Source: Gordonia iterans
GTDB lineage: Bacteria; Actinomycetota; Actinomycetes; Mycobacteriales; Mycobacteriaceae
DNA length: 64,000 nt
Assembly (NCBI RefSeq): GCF_002993285.1
Contig: NZ_CP027433.1
Coordinates: 2,976,001 to 3,040,000 of the forward strand
Direction: 5' to 3'
Both the position numbers and the translations under genes were made by a program. Shown piece by piece: positions 54,640 to 63,853 of the stretch. The notes below the pieces were generated by a model. It saw nothing but the letters and a program-made list of their open reading frames with translations. It had not been told where the DNA came from and did no database searches. Each line of letters starts with the position of its first letter. Positions within the stretch are counted from its first letter, which is position 1.

Positions 54640-55611
54640 TCAGCGTCCGCGGCGCGGTCGCAGCTGCGCGACGGTCGAGACCGCGTGCTCCAGGGCGTAC
54701 TCCGGGTCGGCGGCCTGCCCCTTCACCGCACCGTTGAGTTCGGCGACCACGAGTACCGCCTGCCCGATCGACGTCGCGTCCCACGCACGTGCCTGCGATT
54801 GGATCTTGCCCACGCGGCCCGGCGGCATGCCCAGTTCCGACGCGATCGAGTACTTGTCCGCCGGGCCCATCGAACGGACCCGCGCGATGGCGTGCACGGC
54901 TTCGGCCAGCGCATCCGCGAGAAGGACGCGGGCGGTGCCGTGATGCTGTGCCCACGCGAGAGATTCCATCGCCCCGGCGAGATCGCCGGTGACCGCCTTG
55001 TCCGCCACCTCGAAGCCGGTCACCTCGGGGCGCCCCACGTAGTACGTGCGCACCGCAGACTCGTCGACTTTGCCTCCGGTGTCGGAGACCAATTGATGGC
55101 AGGCCGCCGACAGCTCTCGCAGATCGGAGCCGACGAGCTCTGTCACGAGTTCCACCACATCGGGACCGACGCGCACTCCCAGGCCGCGAAACTCCTTGCG
55201 CACGAAGTCGACCCGGTCGGAATGCCACTTCGGCGCGGCGCACTCGAACTCGGCCGCACCAGCCTTCCGGAGCTCCCCCACCATCGACTTCTGCCGGCCG
55301 CCGCCGGTGTGGATGACCATCAGGGTGATGCCGTCGGGCAGCGCCTTCGCGGTGGCGGTGATCAACGCGGCCGGGTCCTTGCCCGCCTCGGCGGCGGCCT
55401 CGATCACCACGATCCGCTCCTCGGCGAACAACGACGGACTCAACAGTTCGGCGAGCTCGGGACCGGTCACTTCGCCGCAGCGGATCCGCGTGACCGGCAC
55501 GTCTTCGCCGGAGTCGCGCGAGCGCTCCTGAGCGACCCGCTTGATGACGCGCCCGGTCAAGAAGTCGTCGTCGCCCAGCAGCAGGAACAGCCGATCACTC
55601 ACAGCCACCAT
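54640..55611 (-). CDS. holA: DNA polymerase III subunit delta
   Basis: A 323-residue HolA, the clamp-loader delta subunit that opens the beta clamp. The N-terminal LFLLLGDDDFLTGRVIKRV and the C-terminal helical domain (GMPPGRVGKIQSQARAWDATSIGQAVLVVAELNGAVKG) fit the family. Position beside comEC, comEA and rpsT matches related genomes. Confidence 0.95.
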   Translation of the reverse strand: MVAVSDRLFLLLGDDDFLTGRVIKRVAQERSRDSGEDVPVTRIRCGEVTGPELAELLSPSLFAEERIVVIEAAAEAGKDPAALITATAKALPDGITLMVIHTGGGRQKSMVGELRKAGAAEFECAAPKWHSDRVDFVRKEFRGLGVRVGPDVVELVTELVGSDLRELSAACHQLVSDTGGKVDESAVRTYYVGRPEVTGFEVADKAVTGDLAGAMESLAWAQHHGTARVLLADALAEAVHAIARVRSMGPADKYSIASELGMPPGRVGKIQSQARAWDATSIGQAVLVVAELNGAVKGQAADPEYALEHAVSTVAQLRPRRGR

Positions 55612-55701
55612 GGTGCCACGCCCCTACGACGCGGCTCACCGGCCCGGGGCCCCTGCCCGGTGAGCGCGCCACACGGCGTCGTCCGCGTACTGTCTGTCGG
55701 T

Positions 55702-56271
55702 ATGCGATGCGACGGCTGGCTGTGGACTCCGTCGGTGATCGGGAGTCTGATCCCGCCGGCGCTGGCCGGGACGTCGCCGGCAGAGATCCCCGACGACGGC
55801 TACGACCACCCGGACTACGACCCCGATGACTATGCCGACCGCAGTGAACGAGCCCGTGTCCGATGGACGGTCGACGCTCCCGGGGCCGGCGGCCAGGCAT
55901 CCCTTGTGGTCCGGGAGCGACCTGCCGGGGAGCCACTGACCGAGGACGATGTCGACTCCGATGCCCACCTCTACGACGACGGTGAGAAGTCCTTCGTTCG
56001 GCGAGTCCCGAAGGAGCAGCGCGCGGTTTTCGGGACCTGGGCGTACGTCATCGACCGTGCCGCCGTCGTGGGGAGATCGTGGACGCTGTCCGGCGACCGA
56101 CTGCACTATCAGTGCCGATTCCCCACCGGCTCTGAGTCCCGACACCCGGTTCCGGAACCCCAGCTCTTCGCCTCGGCCGAGAAGGCGCTCGCGCTGATCG
56201 AGAATCCACCCGCCGTCCGAGTGCGGCCGTCCGTCCGGGTGCCCGCACCGTCGGACTACCGGTGGCGATGA
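55702..56271 (+). CDS. Hypothetical acidic protein
   Basis: A 189-residue protein with an acidic segment (DDGYDHPDYDPDDYADR) near residue 30 and a mixed remainder rich in Val, Arg and Pro. TACTGT lies 8 bases before ATG 55702, fitting a leaderless start. It has no recognisable domain. It lies divergent to holA. Moderately likely to be a gene. Confidence 0.55.
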   Translation: MRCDGWLWTPSVIGSLIPPALAGTSPAEIPDDGYDHPDYDPDDYADRSERARVRWTVDAPGAGGQASLVVRERPAGEPLTEDDVDSDAHLYDDGEKSFVRRVPKEQRAVFGTWAYVIDRAAVVGRSWTLSGDRLHYQCRFPTGSESRHPVPEPQLFASAEKALALIENPPAVRVRPSVRVPAPSDYRWR

Positions 56272-56353
56272 CACACCGCGGCCCACGTTCACGGCGCCGG
56301 GACACCGCCGATCTGCCACCGTGTGCCCCCGATTCGCCGTGTCCCGCGCCAGA

Positions 56354-57835
56354 TCAGGTGGGGTCCCGCGAACGGTGCGCGCGCCAGACCCCATAGCCGA
56401 AGGCACCCGTCAGAGTCAGCACGATCGCGGCCTGCCAGCCCGGGACCTCCGGCGCCGACCAATTCCGGCCGCCGAGTGCATCCGCGCACCCGACCAGCCA
56501 CCACATCTCCGGCCCCGTCGCCCGGATCAGCAGTTCCCCGGCCAGCGAGCCCGGACCGTCGGGCGGACCGATCGCGCCGATCACCGCGGCCAGTGTCCCG
56601 AGCAAGGAGATCGGGCCCACCACCGGTGACACCAGCAGATTGGCCGGAAGGGACACCAGACTGACCCGATCGGAGATCGCGATCACCAGCGGAGTGGTCA
56701 GGATCTGCGCGGCCAGCGTCATCGCGAGCAGCACGGCCAACACCTCCGGCACCCCGCGCCGGATCAGTCGCTGCCGGATCGGAGCCGCCCACAACACCAG
56801 GCCCAGTGTCGCCAGCACCGACAGCGCGAAGCCCGGCGCAAGCGCCATCTGCGGCCAGAACAGCAGCACCACGACGACCGCCGCCCCCAGAGCCGGCAGC
56901 GCCGAAGCACGGCGCGCCGCCAGCGCTCCCGCCAGCCCGATGCCGCCCATCACCGCCGCTCTCAGCACGCTGTCGGTCGGCCGCACCAGGACCACGAACC
57001 CGAGCATCGACAACAGCCCCAGCGCGACCGTGGAACGCGTCGACGCCCCGAGCATCCGCAGCGAGAGAACCACTGCGCCGCAGACGATCGCGAAGTTGCT
57101 CCCGGAGACGGCGGTAAGGTGTGTCAGCCCGGCGGCCCGGAAGTGGTCGCGGAGCTCGCCGTCGAGATCACCGGTGTCGCCCAGCACCAGCCCGGGAAAC
57201 AGGCCCGCAGCCCGCGGCGGCAGCGATCGAGCAGCCAGAAGCCGCAGTCGCGCGCGCACCCGGCCGGCCCATCTCTGCCAGACCGGCGCGGGCGACACGG
57301 TCGCGATGTCGCCGACTGCCGTCAGTCTGGCCGCCACCAACCTCCGCCCCACTCCGTCCGGGGGAGGTCGCACGCGAACGCGCAGCGCCATCCGCTGCCC
57401 CGGCACGGTGTCGCCGATCGCCTCCGCCCCGGCGACGAGTTCGGCGGCGACGGGCGCGTGCGGTCTCCGGTCCAGCTCGACCACCCTCACCGGAGTGCGC
57501 ACCTCGCCGCTGTGTCGCAGCATCACCGGGTCGCCCGTCACCTGGACGACGACCACCGGCAGACCGCGTGCCTGCGCGATCGGCGCGCTTTCGGTGATCG
57601 ATATCCGGAGGACGCACGCCGCCCCCGCGGCCGCCGCCACTCCGCACACTGCGGCTGCAGTCGCCGCCACCGCCGGCCGCGAGGCGCGCAACGCTACCCA
57701 TGCGAGGACCGCGACGCTCACCAGCCCTGCCGTGATCACCACGGTGATCGTCAGCGGCAACACGAGGGCGGACCCGGTCAGCACCCAGCACGCTGCGGCC
57801 GGGCCGGCCAAGCGCAGATCGACGGTCATCAGCAC
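56354..57835 (-). CDS. comEC: ComEC/Rec2 DNA-uptake channel
   Basis: A 493-residue ComEC with a competence domain (HLTAVSGSNFAIVCGAVVLSLR, the family signature) and about ten membrane helices. It lacks the C-terminal metallo-beta-lactamase domain found in longer ComEC proteins, as is usual in this order. An N-terminal DUF4131-like region lies around residues 70-200. GGAGG precedes GTG 57835 closely; ATG 57829 is the alternative. ComEA follows upstream in the same transcription unit. Confidence 0.92.
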   Translation of the reverse strand: MLMTVDLRLAGPAAACWVLTGSALVLPLTITVVITAGLVSVAVLAWVALRASRPAVAATAAAVCGVAAAAGAACVLRISITESAPIAQARGLPVVVVQVTGDPVMLRHSGEVRTPVRVVELDRRPHAPVAAELVAGAEAIGDTVPGQRMALRVRVRPPPDGVGRRLVAARLTAVGDIATVSPAPVWQRWAGRVRARLRLLAARSLPPRAAGLFPGLVLGDTGDLDGELRDHFRAAGLTHLTAVSGSNFAIVCGAVVLSLRMLGASTRSTVALGLLSMLGFVVLVRPTDSVLRAAVMGGIGLAGALAARRASALPALGAAVVVVLLFWPQMALAPGFALSVLATLGLVLWAAPIRQRLIRRGVPEVLAVLLAMTLAAQILTTPLVIAISDRVSLVSLPANLLVSPVVGPISLLGTLAAVIGAIGPPDGPGSLAGELLIRATGPEMWWLVGCADALGGRNWSAPEVPGWQAAIVLTLTGAFGYGVWRAHRSRDPT

Positions 57836-57893
57836 GGAACCTCCACAATCCCGGGCCTGCGACCCGCCGACACCGCAACCGGACGTCGTCGCG

Positions 57894-59135
57894 TCAGCCC
57901 ACGGTCACCGCGTCGCGGAGTTTCGCCAGGCGTGCCGGACCGATCCCCTCCACCTCGGCGAGTTGATCGACCGAGGCGAATCCACCGTTCCGCTCGCGCC
58001 ACGCGATGATCGCCTTCGCGGTCACCGGCCCGACACCGGGCAACGTGTCGAGCTCGGCTTCGGTGGCGGTGTTCAGGTTCACCGTGCCGCTCTGCGGTGC
58101 CGCTCCGGGCACTGTGCCGGGGCTCGTATCCGGCGCGGTGCCCGGCGCGGACGACACCACTGCACTGCGGACCGCGCCGGCCCCGCCCTCGCGCGTGCCG
58201 ACCAGTACCTGGTCTCCGTCGTGCAGGATCTGTGCGAGATTCAGACTCAGCAGATCGGCGTTCTCCCGGGCCCCGCCCGCACGGTCGAGCGCTTCGGCGA
58301 CCCGGGAGTTCGGCGGCAGCCGGACCAGGCCGGGACGGCGCACCAGTCCCGCGACGCTGACCACGATCTCCGCCGGCGTCTCGGCGGACGGCGCACCGGG
58401 AGCAGCCTGCGACGACGGTCCCGCCGACGCCGGGAAGTCGACCAGCGGCGCGACCGGCTCGGTTCCGCGCAACAGCGAGAACCCCGCGATCACACAGGCG
58501 ATCACCCCGACCCCGATCAGCCCGATCGCGGCCGGCGGCAGCATGGTGAGCCGGCGGCGCGGCGGGTCTTCCCAGTCCTCGTCCTCGTCCCACTCGCCGT
58601 CGTCCCAGTCCTCGGGTTCGGTGCCCGGCTCGGCGTACGCATCCTCGTGCCCCCGGTCGGCGAACTCACCGTCACCCGGCGATCCGGAGCGGTCGAGTAC
58701 CTCGTCCCAGTGCCCCGTGTCGTCGCCGGCGGCACCGCTGTCGTCCCCAGCGCCCTCGTTCCCATCACGGTCGTTCCGGTCACGGTCGTTCCAGTCGCCG
58801 CCGTCCGAGGACGCTTCCTCCCTGGCGACGCCGCCGGCGCGTCTCGGGACACGCCGGGGCTCGCCGTCGGCGCGAGTCTCCGCGCGATCACCCGAGTCGT
58901 CGTCCCGATGCTCGACCTCCCGGTCGCCGGACCAGGCCCGACGGCCCGCGGCGGTGTCGAGCCAATCCGGGATCCTGGTGGCGCCCCAGTCGTCTCCGGC
59001 GGCCGGCCTGGGCGAGGCGGCACCGCGCGCGCGATCGGCGTGCGGGCGCCCGCGAGGTGCCCGAGCGCGGGGGTCGTCCCGCGGCAAGATGCGATCGAGT
59101 CCGCCGCGCTGCGTCGTGCGTGTTCTCCTGGCCAT
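57894..59135 (-). CDS. comEA: ComEA family helix-hairpin-helix DNA-binding protein
   Basis: A 413-residue protein. The first 190 residues are charged and low-complexity, with DRNDRDRNDRDGNEG-like runs and an acidic segment before a single membrane helix (LPPAAIGLIGVGVIACVIAGFSLL). The outer part has a SLBB-like region (VSVAGLVRRPGLVRLPPNSRVAEALDRAGG) and a C-terminal double HhH domain (NLNTATEAELDTLPGVGPVTAKAIIAWRE). It binds DNA for uptake through ComEC, which follows 58 bases downstream. Confidence 0.92.
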   Translation of the reverse strand: MARRTRTTQRGGLDRILPRDDPRARAPRGRPHADRARGAASPRPAAGDDWGATRIPDWLDTAAGRRAWSGDREVEHRDDDSGDRAETRADGEPRRVPRRAGGVAREEASSDGGDWNDRDRNDRDGNEGAGDDSGAAGDDTGHWDEVLDRSGSPGDGEFADRGHEDAYAEPGTEPEDWDDGEWDEDEDWEDPPRRRLTMLPPAAIGLIGVGVIACVIAGFSLLRGTEPVAPLVDFPASAGPSSQAAPGAPSAETPAEIVVSVAGLVRRPGLVRLPPNSRVAEALDRAGGARENADLLSLNLAQILHDGDQVLVGTREGGAGAVRSAVVSSAPGTAPDTSPGTVPGAAPQSGTVNLNTATEAELDTLPGVGPVTAKAIIAWRERNGGFASVDQLAEVEGIGPARLAKLRDAVTVG

Positions 59136-59218
59136 GGCGCGACCGTAGGCCGCTCCACCCGGGCCGGGCTACGTCCCGGACGGGCATCCTGTGGACAACT
59201 CGCGTTGTCCACAACAGC

Positions 59219-60067
59219 TCAGTCCAGGGGTAGCAATCCGTGGCCGGTTGCGATACCGACGGCGCCGCGCCCGACGTGCACCCCGAGCACCTGCCCCAGA
59301 TCAACCACCAGCGAGGACGTCACCTTCGGCAACCGGTCGCAGACTCGTTCGAGCACCTCGACGGCGAGCCCCGGCGCCTGGCAGTGCTGCACGGCGACCG
59401 TCACCTCGTCGGCGCCGACGTGCTCGACGATCGAGTCGATCATCCGGTTGATCGCCTTGGTAGTGGTCCGCTGACGTTCCTTCAGAGCCAGCACGCCGTC
59501 CTCCATGTGCAGGATCGGCTTGATCGACAGCGCCGAGCCGAGCAGATGGCTCGCCGCACTGATGCGTCCGCTGTTACGGAGGTTCTCCAGAGTCTGCACG
59601 CACAGCAGCGACTCGGCGGTGGCGGCCGCGCGCACCGCGACCTCGTACACCTGGTCCCGGTCGGCGCCTCCTTCGGCGGCCTGCGCCGCGGCGAGCACCG
59701 TCAAGCCCACCGAGACGCCCGCGGCCCGCGAGTCGACGATCCGCAGACTCTCGCCGAACTCCTCGGAGACCAGTCGCGCCGCGGCCCAGGTCCCGGACAG
59801 TCTGCGCGACATGTGCACGGCCACCACGCCGTCGCCGTCGCTGCGGGCGAGGGCCTCGGCGTAGAACTTCTCCAGATCCTGCGGATTGGCCCCGGAGGTG
59901 GAGACTCCCGGAGTCGCGATCACTTCACTGGGGATGGGGTCGACCCCCTCCAGATACTCCGAGCCGTCGGGCATCGTCACGTGCAACGGGACCTGGGTGA
60001 TCCCGTAGCGGTCGGCAAGTGACGCGGGCAACCGCGACGACGAGTCGGTGACGACGATGACAGACAC
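59219..60067 (-). CDS. DegV-family lipid-binding protein
   Basis: A 282-residue DegV protein; family members bind a fatty acid and act with fatty-acid kinase FakA. The N-terminal VIVVTDSSSRLPASLADRYGI and TSGANPQDLEKFYAEA hold the conserved motifs. GTG 60067 lies 6 bases after TAAGTT, a likely leaderless -10 box. Confidence 0.93.
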   Translation of the reverse strand: MSVIVVTDSSSRLPASLADRYGITQVPLHVTMPDGSEYLEGVDPIPSEVIATPGVSTSGANPQDLEKFYAEALARSDGDGVVAVHMSRRLSGTWAAARLVSEEFGESLRIVDSRAAGVSVGLTVLAAAQAAEGGADRDQVYEVAVRAAATAESLLCVQTLENLRNSGRISAASHLLGSALSIKPILHMEDGVLALKERQRTTTKAINRMIDSIVEHVGADEVTVAVQHCQAPGLAVEVLERVCDRLPKVTSSLVVDLGQVLGVHVGRGAVGIATGHGLLPLD

Positions 60068-60189
60068 CCCTACAACTTAGCGGCCCGCACCGAACCGCCC
60101 ACGCGCCGGTGTGGATTGCGGCATTCACGACGCTCCCGACGGCTCGATTCGGCGGTGCGCCGGTCCCGCCCCCGCTGCCCGGGCGAAGA

Positions 60190-60228
60190 GTGCTGGGAAA
60201 TGGTTCCTGGAGAACCACTTCCCAGCAC
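60190..60228. repeat. Hairpin element left of the AbiEi-DUF559 gene
   Basis: GTGCTGGGAAATGGTTC and GAACCACTTCCCAGCAC form a 17-base stem with one mismatch around CTGGA. A related element sits on the other side of the gene at 61202-61238. Confidence 0.7.
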
Positions 60229-60288
60229 ACTGCACCGCCGGGACGCCGGCGATGGAACCGCAACGGCGGCCCGTGCGTCAGATAGGAC

Positions 60289-61182
60289 ATGAGAGACGAC
60301 GCACGGCTCGCCCGTACCATCGCCGACAACGACGGCATCATCACCTCTGCCCAGGCCCGGGCACTCGGCCTCACCCGGGGAGCTATCCGCGGCCGGGAAC
60401 AGCGGCAGGAATGGCAGCGCCTGGTCGGCGGGGTCTACCTCTGCAACACCCACGACTTCACCGCTGCCGCACGTCTGCGCGCCGCCGTCGCCGTCCACCG
60501 CGGTGTCGCCGACCGGACGGCCGCCGCGTACTGGCACGGCATGATCGACGACCTGCCCGCGGTGGTGACCCTGTCGGTCGCCAGATCCACCGCCGCCAAG
60601 GCCAACGCACCCTTCGACACGTCGGTCGTCCGGCGCACCTTCGCCGCCGAGGACCTGGAGGTGGTGCGCGGTCTCGAGGTGACTCGTCGGCCGCTCACCG
60701 TCTTGATGGCCGCACCCCTGCTCGACGATCCCCAGGCCTTCCTCGACCGGAGGCTGCAACTCGGCGAAGTGACCCTCGAATCGCTCCAGCGCGCATTCGA
60801 ACGGAACTCGCGACGGCCCGGCATGACGGAGATCGCACCACTCCTGGCCGCGGCTTCCACGGCCAGCGAAGCCGAATCGGAGCGTGCCTTCGCCGAGCGC
60901 CTCGACGACGAACAGATCGGCGGCTGGGTGCAGCAGTTCGCCTTCGGCAGGTGGTTGATCGACTTCGCGTGGCCGGCCGAGGGCATCGCCGTGGAGATCC
61001 ACGGCTGGGCCTACCATCGCGACCGGCGGCGCTTCGAGTCCGACAACGCCAAGGCCGCCGCACTCGCCGCCGCCGGGTGGCTGGTGATCCCGTTCACCTG
61101 GCGGCAGCTCGCCGACGACCCGATCGGCTGCATCGAGAAGCTGGTGTCGGCGCTCCGAATTCGGCGTGAGCTCCTCGGGTGA
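60289..61182 (+). CDS. AbiEi-like N-terminal domain plus DUF559 nuclease-like domain protein
   Basis: A 297-residue protein. Residues about 8-50 (IADNDGIITSAQARALGLTRGAI) match the AbiEi antitoxin N-terminal domain. The C-terminal 90 residues are a DUF559/Vsr-like PD-(D/E)XK fold (WLIDFAWPAEGIAVEIHGWAYHRD), with the D-x(n)-E-x-H arrangement. Such proteins are common in actinobacteria; no AbiEii toxin is adjacent. A DNA-related or phage-defence role is possible but not shown. It lies between two related hairpins. Confidence 0.75.
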   Translation: MRDDARLARTIADNDGIITSAQARALGLTRGAIRGREQRQEWQRLVGGVYLCNTHDFTAAARLRAAVAVHRGVADRTAAAYWHGMIDDLPAVVTLSVARSTAAKANAPFDTSVVRRTFAAEDLEVVRGLEVTRRPLTVLMAAPLLDDPQAFLDRRLQLGEVTLESLQRAFERNSRRPGMTEIAPLLAAASTASEAESERAFAERLDDEQIGGWVQQFAFGRWLIDFAWPAEGIAVEIHGWAYHRDRRRFESDNAKAAALAAAGWLVIPFTWRQLADDPIGCIEKLVSALRIRRELLG

Positions 61183-61201
61183 GCCTGCCCGGCGCCTCGC
61201 T

Positions 61202-61238
61202 TGCTGAAAAGTGGCTGCTGGAGAACCGTTTCCCAGCA
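61202..61238. repeat. Hairpin element right of the AbiEi-DUF559 gene
   Basis: TGCTGAAAAGTGGCTG and GAACCGTTTCCCAGCA with the loop CTGGA correspond to the left element at 60190-60228, but the stem is more diverged. Confidence 0.6.
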
Positions 61239-61261
61239 CCCGGCGCGCCGTTGGCCGGGGT

Positions 61262-62020
61262 TCAGCCCGGCGATTGCGCGATCAGGTCGGCGACAGCGGG
61301 TGCGACGAGGCCGGCGATCGCCTCGTGCGTGTGCAGACCCCAATGGATCCCGTCCGGATTCATGCGGTCCGCCCCGTCAGCGAAGTGCGCCGCCGTGATC
61401 GGATAGAAATCGACCGTGGGCAGGCGGTGCGCGGCAGCCCAGCGAGCGATCGCGGCACTCGTCGGCACACGGCCGTGGTGCGCGTATCCGTAGTACGGAC
61501 TCGCATGCGTGGGAGGAAGCGCTACCAGGATAGGCAGCTCGGGCCGCAGCTGACTGATCGAGGAGCGCACCTTCTCGAAGTAGTCGACCGTCACCCGCGG
61601 GGGCAGCACCATCGGCCAGCCCAGTCCGGACAGCCGGGGCTGCAGCCACCCGTACGTGTTCCGGACCCGCTCACGCAACGCCGACGGCCGGACGTACCGG
61701 ATCTGCTCCCGCAGCGCCGTCGGCAGCGGTGACGGCAGCGAGTCCATCCCGCCGTAGGCGAGCACCACCACCTCGGCCTTCGGCAGCGCGGCCCAGATGC
61801 GCGGATCCTGCGTGACCGCCCACCAGATGTCCCGGCTGGTCCAGCCGATCCGCGCGAACAGATCGACGGGACGACTCACCCCGGAGGCGACCAGGTTCGG
61901 CCAGATCCGGGCATCGTCGGCGGCGAGTCCGCCGGTGGGACCGTAGAACGAGAGCGAGTCGGCCAGCACCAGCACGCGTCCGGGGCCGGTGTCCGCAACC
62001 GGCGCCCCCTCCCCCGGCAC
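61262..62020 (-). CDS. octT: SGNH-hydrolase-type diglucosylglycerate octanoyltransferase (OctT-like)
   Basis: A 252-residue SGNH-fold protein with the GDSL-like block VLVLADSLSFYGP near residue 16 and a late D-x-x-H (DGIHWG). Synteny with gpgP, rsfS and nadD matches Rv2418c-Rv2421c, where OctT octanoylates diglucosylglycerate during methylglucose lipopolysaccharide synthesis. GTG 62020 starts 2 bases after the gpgP stop. Confidence 0.85.
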   Translation of the reverse strand: MPGEGAPVADTGPGRVLVLADSLSFYGPTGGLAADDARIWPNLVASGVSRPVDLFARIGWTSRDIWWAVTQDPRIWAALPKAEVVVLAYGGMDSLPSPLPTALREQIRYVRPSALRERVRNTYGWLQPRLSGLGWPMVLPPRVTVDYFEKVRSSISQLRPELPILVALPPTHASPYYGYAHHGRVPTSAAIARWAAAHRLPTVDFYPITAAHFADGADRMNPDGIHWGLHTHEAIAGLVAPAVADLIAQSPG

Positions 62021-62022
62021 CG

Positions 62023-62751
62023 CTACTGCACCCCGGTGTCGGCCAGCGGGGTGTCGGCGGCCGCGCTGGCGGCGTTCCACACGTCCAGCCGCCAGGTAGG
62101 TTCCTCCCCCGGCAGACTGTGCCCGGACAACTGCACCCAGCTGGTGTTCGCCAGCCCACCGAGGATCGGCCAGTTCTCGACAGGAAGTTCCAGCAAGCCG
62201 GCGGTCAGCGCGGCGATGACCCCACCGTGCGCCACCAGCACCACGGGGCGCTCGGATTGGTCGCCCTCGCCCCAGCCGTCGAGTTGCTCGACGAGCTCGG
62301 CCACCACCGGCACCGCGCGGGCGGCCACGTCGACGCGGCTCTCTCCGCCCGGCGGAGTCCATGTCGCGTCGTCGCGCCAGATCCGCCGGGCCCCCGGCAT
62401 GGCCGCGTCCACCTCGGAGTGCGAGAGACCCTGCCAGTCGCCCAGGTGCGTCTCGCGGAGCCGGGGATCGGTCACCACGTCGAGTCCGGTGACGGCGGCC
62501 AGCGCCAGCGCGGTGTCGTGCGCGCGACGCAGATCCGAGGACCGGATCAGCCGGGGCGACCGGGCCCCGATCACCCGCGCGGCCTCCGCTGCCTGCGCCA
62601 CCCCCAGGTCCGAGAGTTCGGTGTCCAGATGTCCCTGCATGCGCCGGGTCGCATTGTACTCGGTCTGGCCGTGCCGCAGCAGCACCAGACGCCGCACGAT
62701 CGGCGTGAGCCGCTCGACGCTGGTGTCGCCCTGGTCCGGTTCGACGGTCAC
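62023..62751 (-). CDS. gpgP: Glucosyl-3-phosphoglycerate phosphatase (histidine phosphatase family)
   Basis: A 242-residue histidine phosphatase. The active-site motif is LVLLRHGQTEYN near residue 24, with a further His in VLVAHGGVIAAL. By synteny with Rv2419c it dephosphorylates glucosyl-3-phosphoglycerate in methylglucose lipopolysaccharide synthesis. GTG 62751 overlaps the rsfS stop. Confidence 0.9.
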   Translation of the reverse strand: MTVEPDQGDTSVERLTPIVRRLVLLRHGQTEYNATRRMQGHLDTELSDLGVAQAAEAARVIGARSPRLIRSSDLRRAHDTALALAAVTGLDVVTDPRLRETHLGDWQGLSHSEVDAAMPGARRIWRDDATWTPPGGESRVDVAARAVPVVAELVEQLDGWGEGDQSERPVVLVAHGGVIAALTAGLLELPVENWPILGGLANTSWVQLSGHSLPGEEPTWRLDVWNAASAAADTPLADTGVQ

Positions 62752-63137
62752 GGGGTGTCCGGGTCGTCCGCCGGGCGCTCCAGGCCGTCGACCTCGATCA
62801 CCGGGCAGTCCTTCCACAACCGTTCCAGTCCGTAGAAGTCGCGTTCGTCCGAGTGCTGCACGTGCACGACGACGTCGCCGTAGTCGAGCAAGGCCCACCG
62901 GCCCTCCCGAACGCCCTCGCGGCGCAGGGCCTGACGTCCGGCCTCGCGGAGCTTGTCCTCGATCTCCTCGGTAATCGCGTTCACCTGGCGCTCGTTGTCG
63001 GCCGAGGCGATCACGAACAGGTCCGTGATGACCAGCGGCTCGGACACGTCGAGCACGACGATGTTCTCGGCTTTGCGGTCCGCCGCGGCGTGGGCGGCGA
63101 TCACCGCGGCCTCGCGCGCTTCTGCTGTGGCGGTCAC
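62748..63137 (-). CDS. rsfS: Ribosome silencing factor RsfS
   Basis: A 129-residue RsfS that binds L14 of the 50S subunit and blocks subunit joining under starvation. Family segments are [23 protein letters not shown] and [16 protein letters not shown] 63137 overlaps the nadD stop and has AAAGGAA upstream. Confidence 0.95.
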   Translation of the reverse strand: MTATAEAREAAVIAAHAAADRKAENIVVLDVSEPLVITDLFVIASADNERQVNAITEEIEDKLREAGRQALRREGVREGRWALLDYGDVVVHVQHSDERDFYGLERLWKDCPVIEVDGLERPADDPDTP

Positions 63138-63787
63138 GTGGTTTCCTTTCGGTACAGGCTGTGCTTGCTGATGTACTGGACCACTCCGTCGGGTACCAGA
63201 TACCAGACCGGGCGACCGTCCTGCGCACGCTTGCGGCAGTCGGTCGACGAGATCGCCAGGGCGGGGATCTCCATCATCTGCAGCGCGTGGTCGGGCTTGG
63301 TCGCCAGGTGTTCGGCCAGGTGGGTCGCATCCAGGGCGTATCCCGGGCGGGAGACGCCGATGAAGTTCGACAGCTCGAACAGCTCCTCCCAATTCTGCCA
63401 GGTCAGGATGGTTTCGAGTGCATCGGCTCCGGTGATGAAATAGAGCTCGGCGTCGGGGTACACGCGTCGCAGGTCGCGCAGGGTGTCGACGGTGTAGGTG
63501 ACGCCCGCGCGGTCGATATCGACGCGGCTGACGGTGAACTGCGGGTTCGACGCCGTCGCGATCACCGTCATCAGGTAACGGTGCTCGGCAGGGGTCACGT
63601 CCCGGGCGGACGGGCCCGCCTCGGGCCCCTCCTTCTGCCACGGGCGGCCGGTAGGGACGAAGATCACCTCGTCCAGACCGAACCGGTGCGCCACCTCGCT
63701 GCCGGCCACCAGGTGCCCGTTATGGATCGGGTCGAACGTGCCGCCCATGACGCCGATGCGGCGCGGGAAGGTCGGGTCGTCGGACAT
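63134..63787 (-). CDS. nadD: Nicotinate-nucleotide adenylyltransferase
   Basis: A 217-residue NadD that makes deamido-NAD from nicotinate mononucleotide. The motifs are [12 protein letters not shown] and the C-terminal [12 protein letters not shown] 63787 is chosen because TAAAGT lies 8 bases upstream, fitting a leaderless transcript; ATG 63793 is also possible. Confidence 0.95.
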   Translation of the reverse strand: MSDDPTFPRRIGVMGGTFDPIHNGHLVAGSEVAHRFGLDEVIFVPTGRPWQKEGPEAGPSARDVTPAEHRYLMTVIATASNPQFTVSRVDIDRAGVTYTVDTLRDLRRVYPDAELYFITGADALETILTWQNWEELFELSNFIGVSRPGYALDATHLAEHLATKPDHALQMMEIPALAISSTDCRKRAQDGRPVWYLVPDGVVQYISKHSLYRKETT

Positions 63788-63853
63788 GTCCATCGACTTT
63801 ACGCACTGTGCCGATCGGCTCCGCACGCGCGCTCTCGTTCGGCGCCGGACACG

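Noticed and set aside
56640-59474. Open frame of about 940 codons opposite comEC and comEA
   Set aside because: Antisense shadow with Ser/Arg/Pro-rich composition and no domains.
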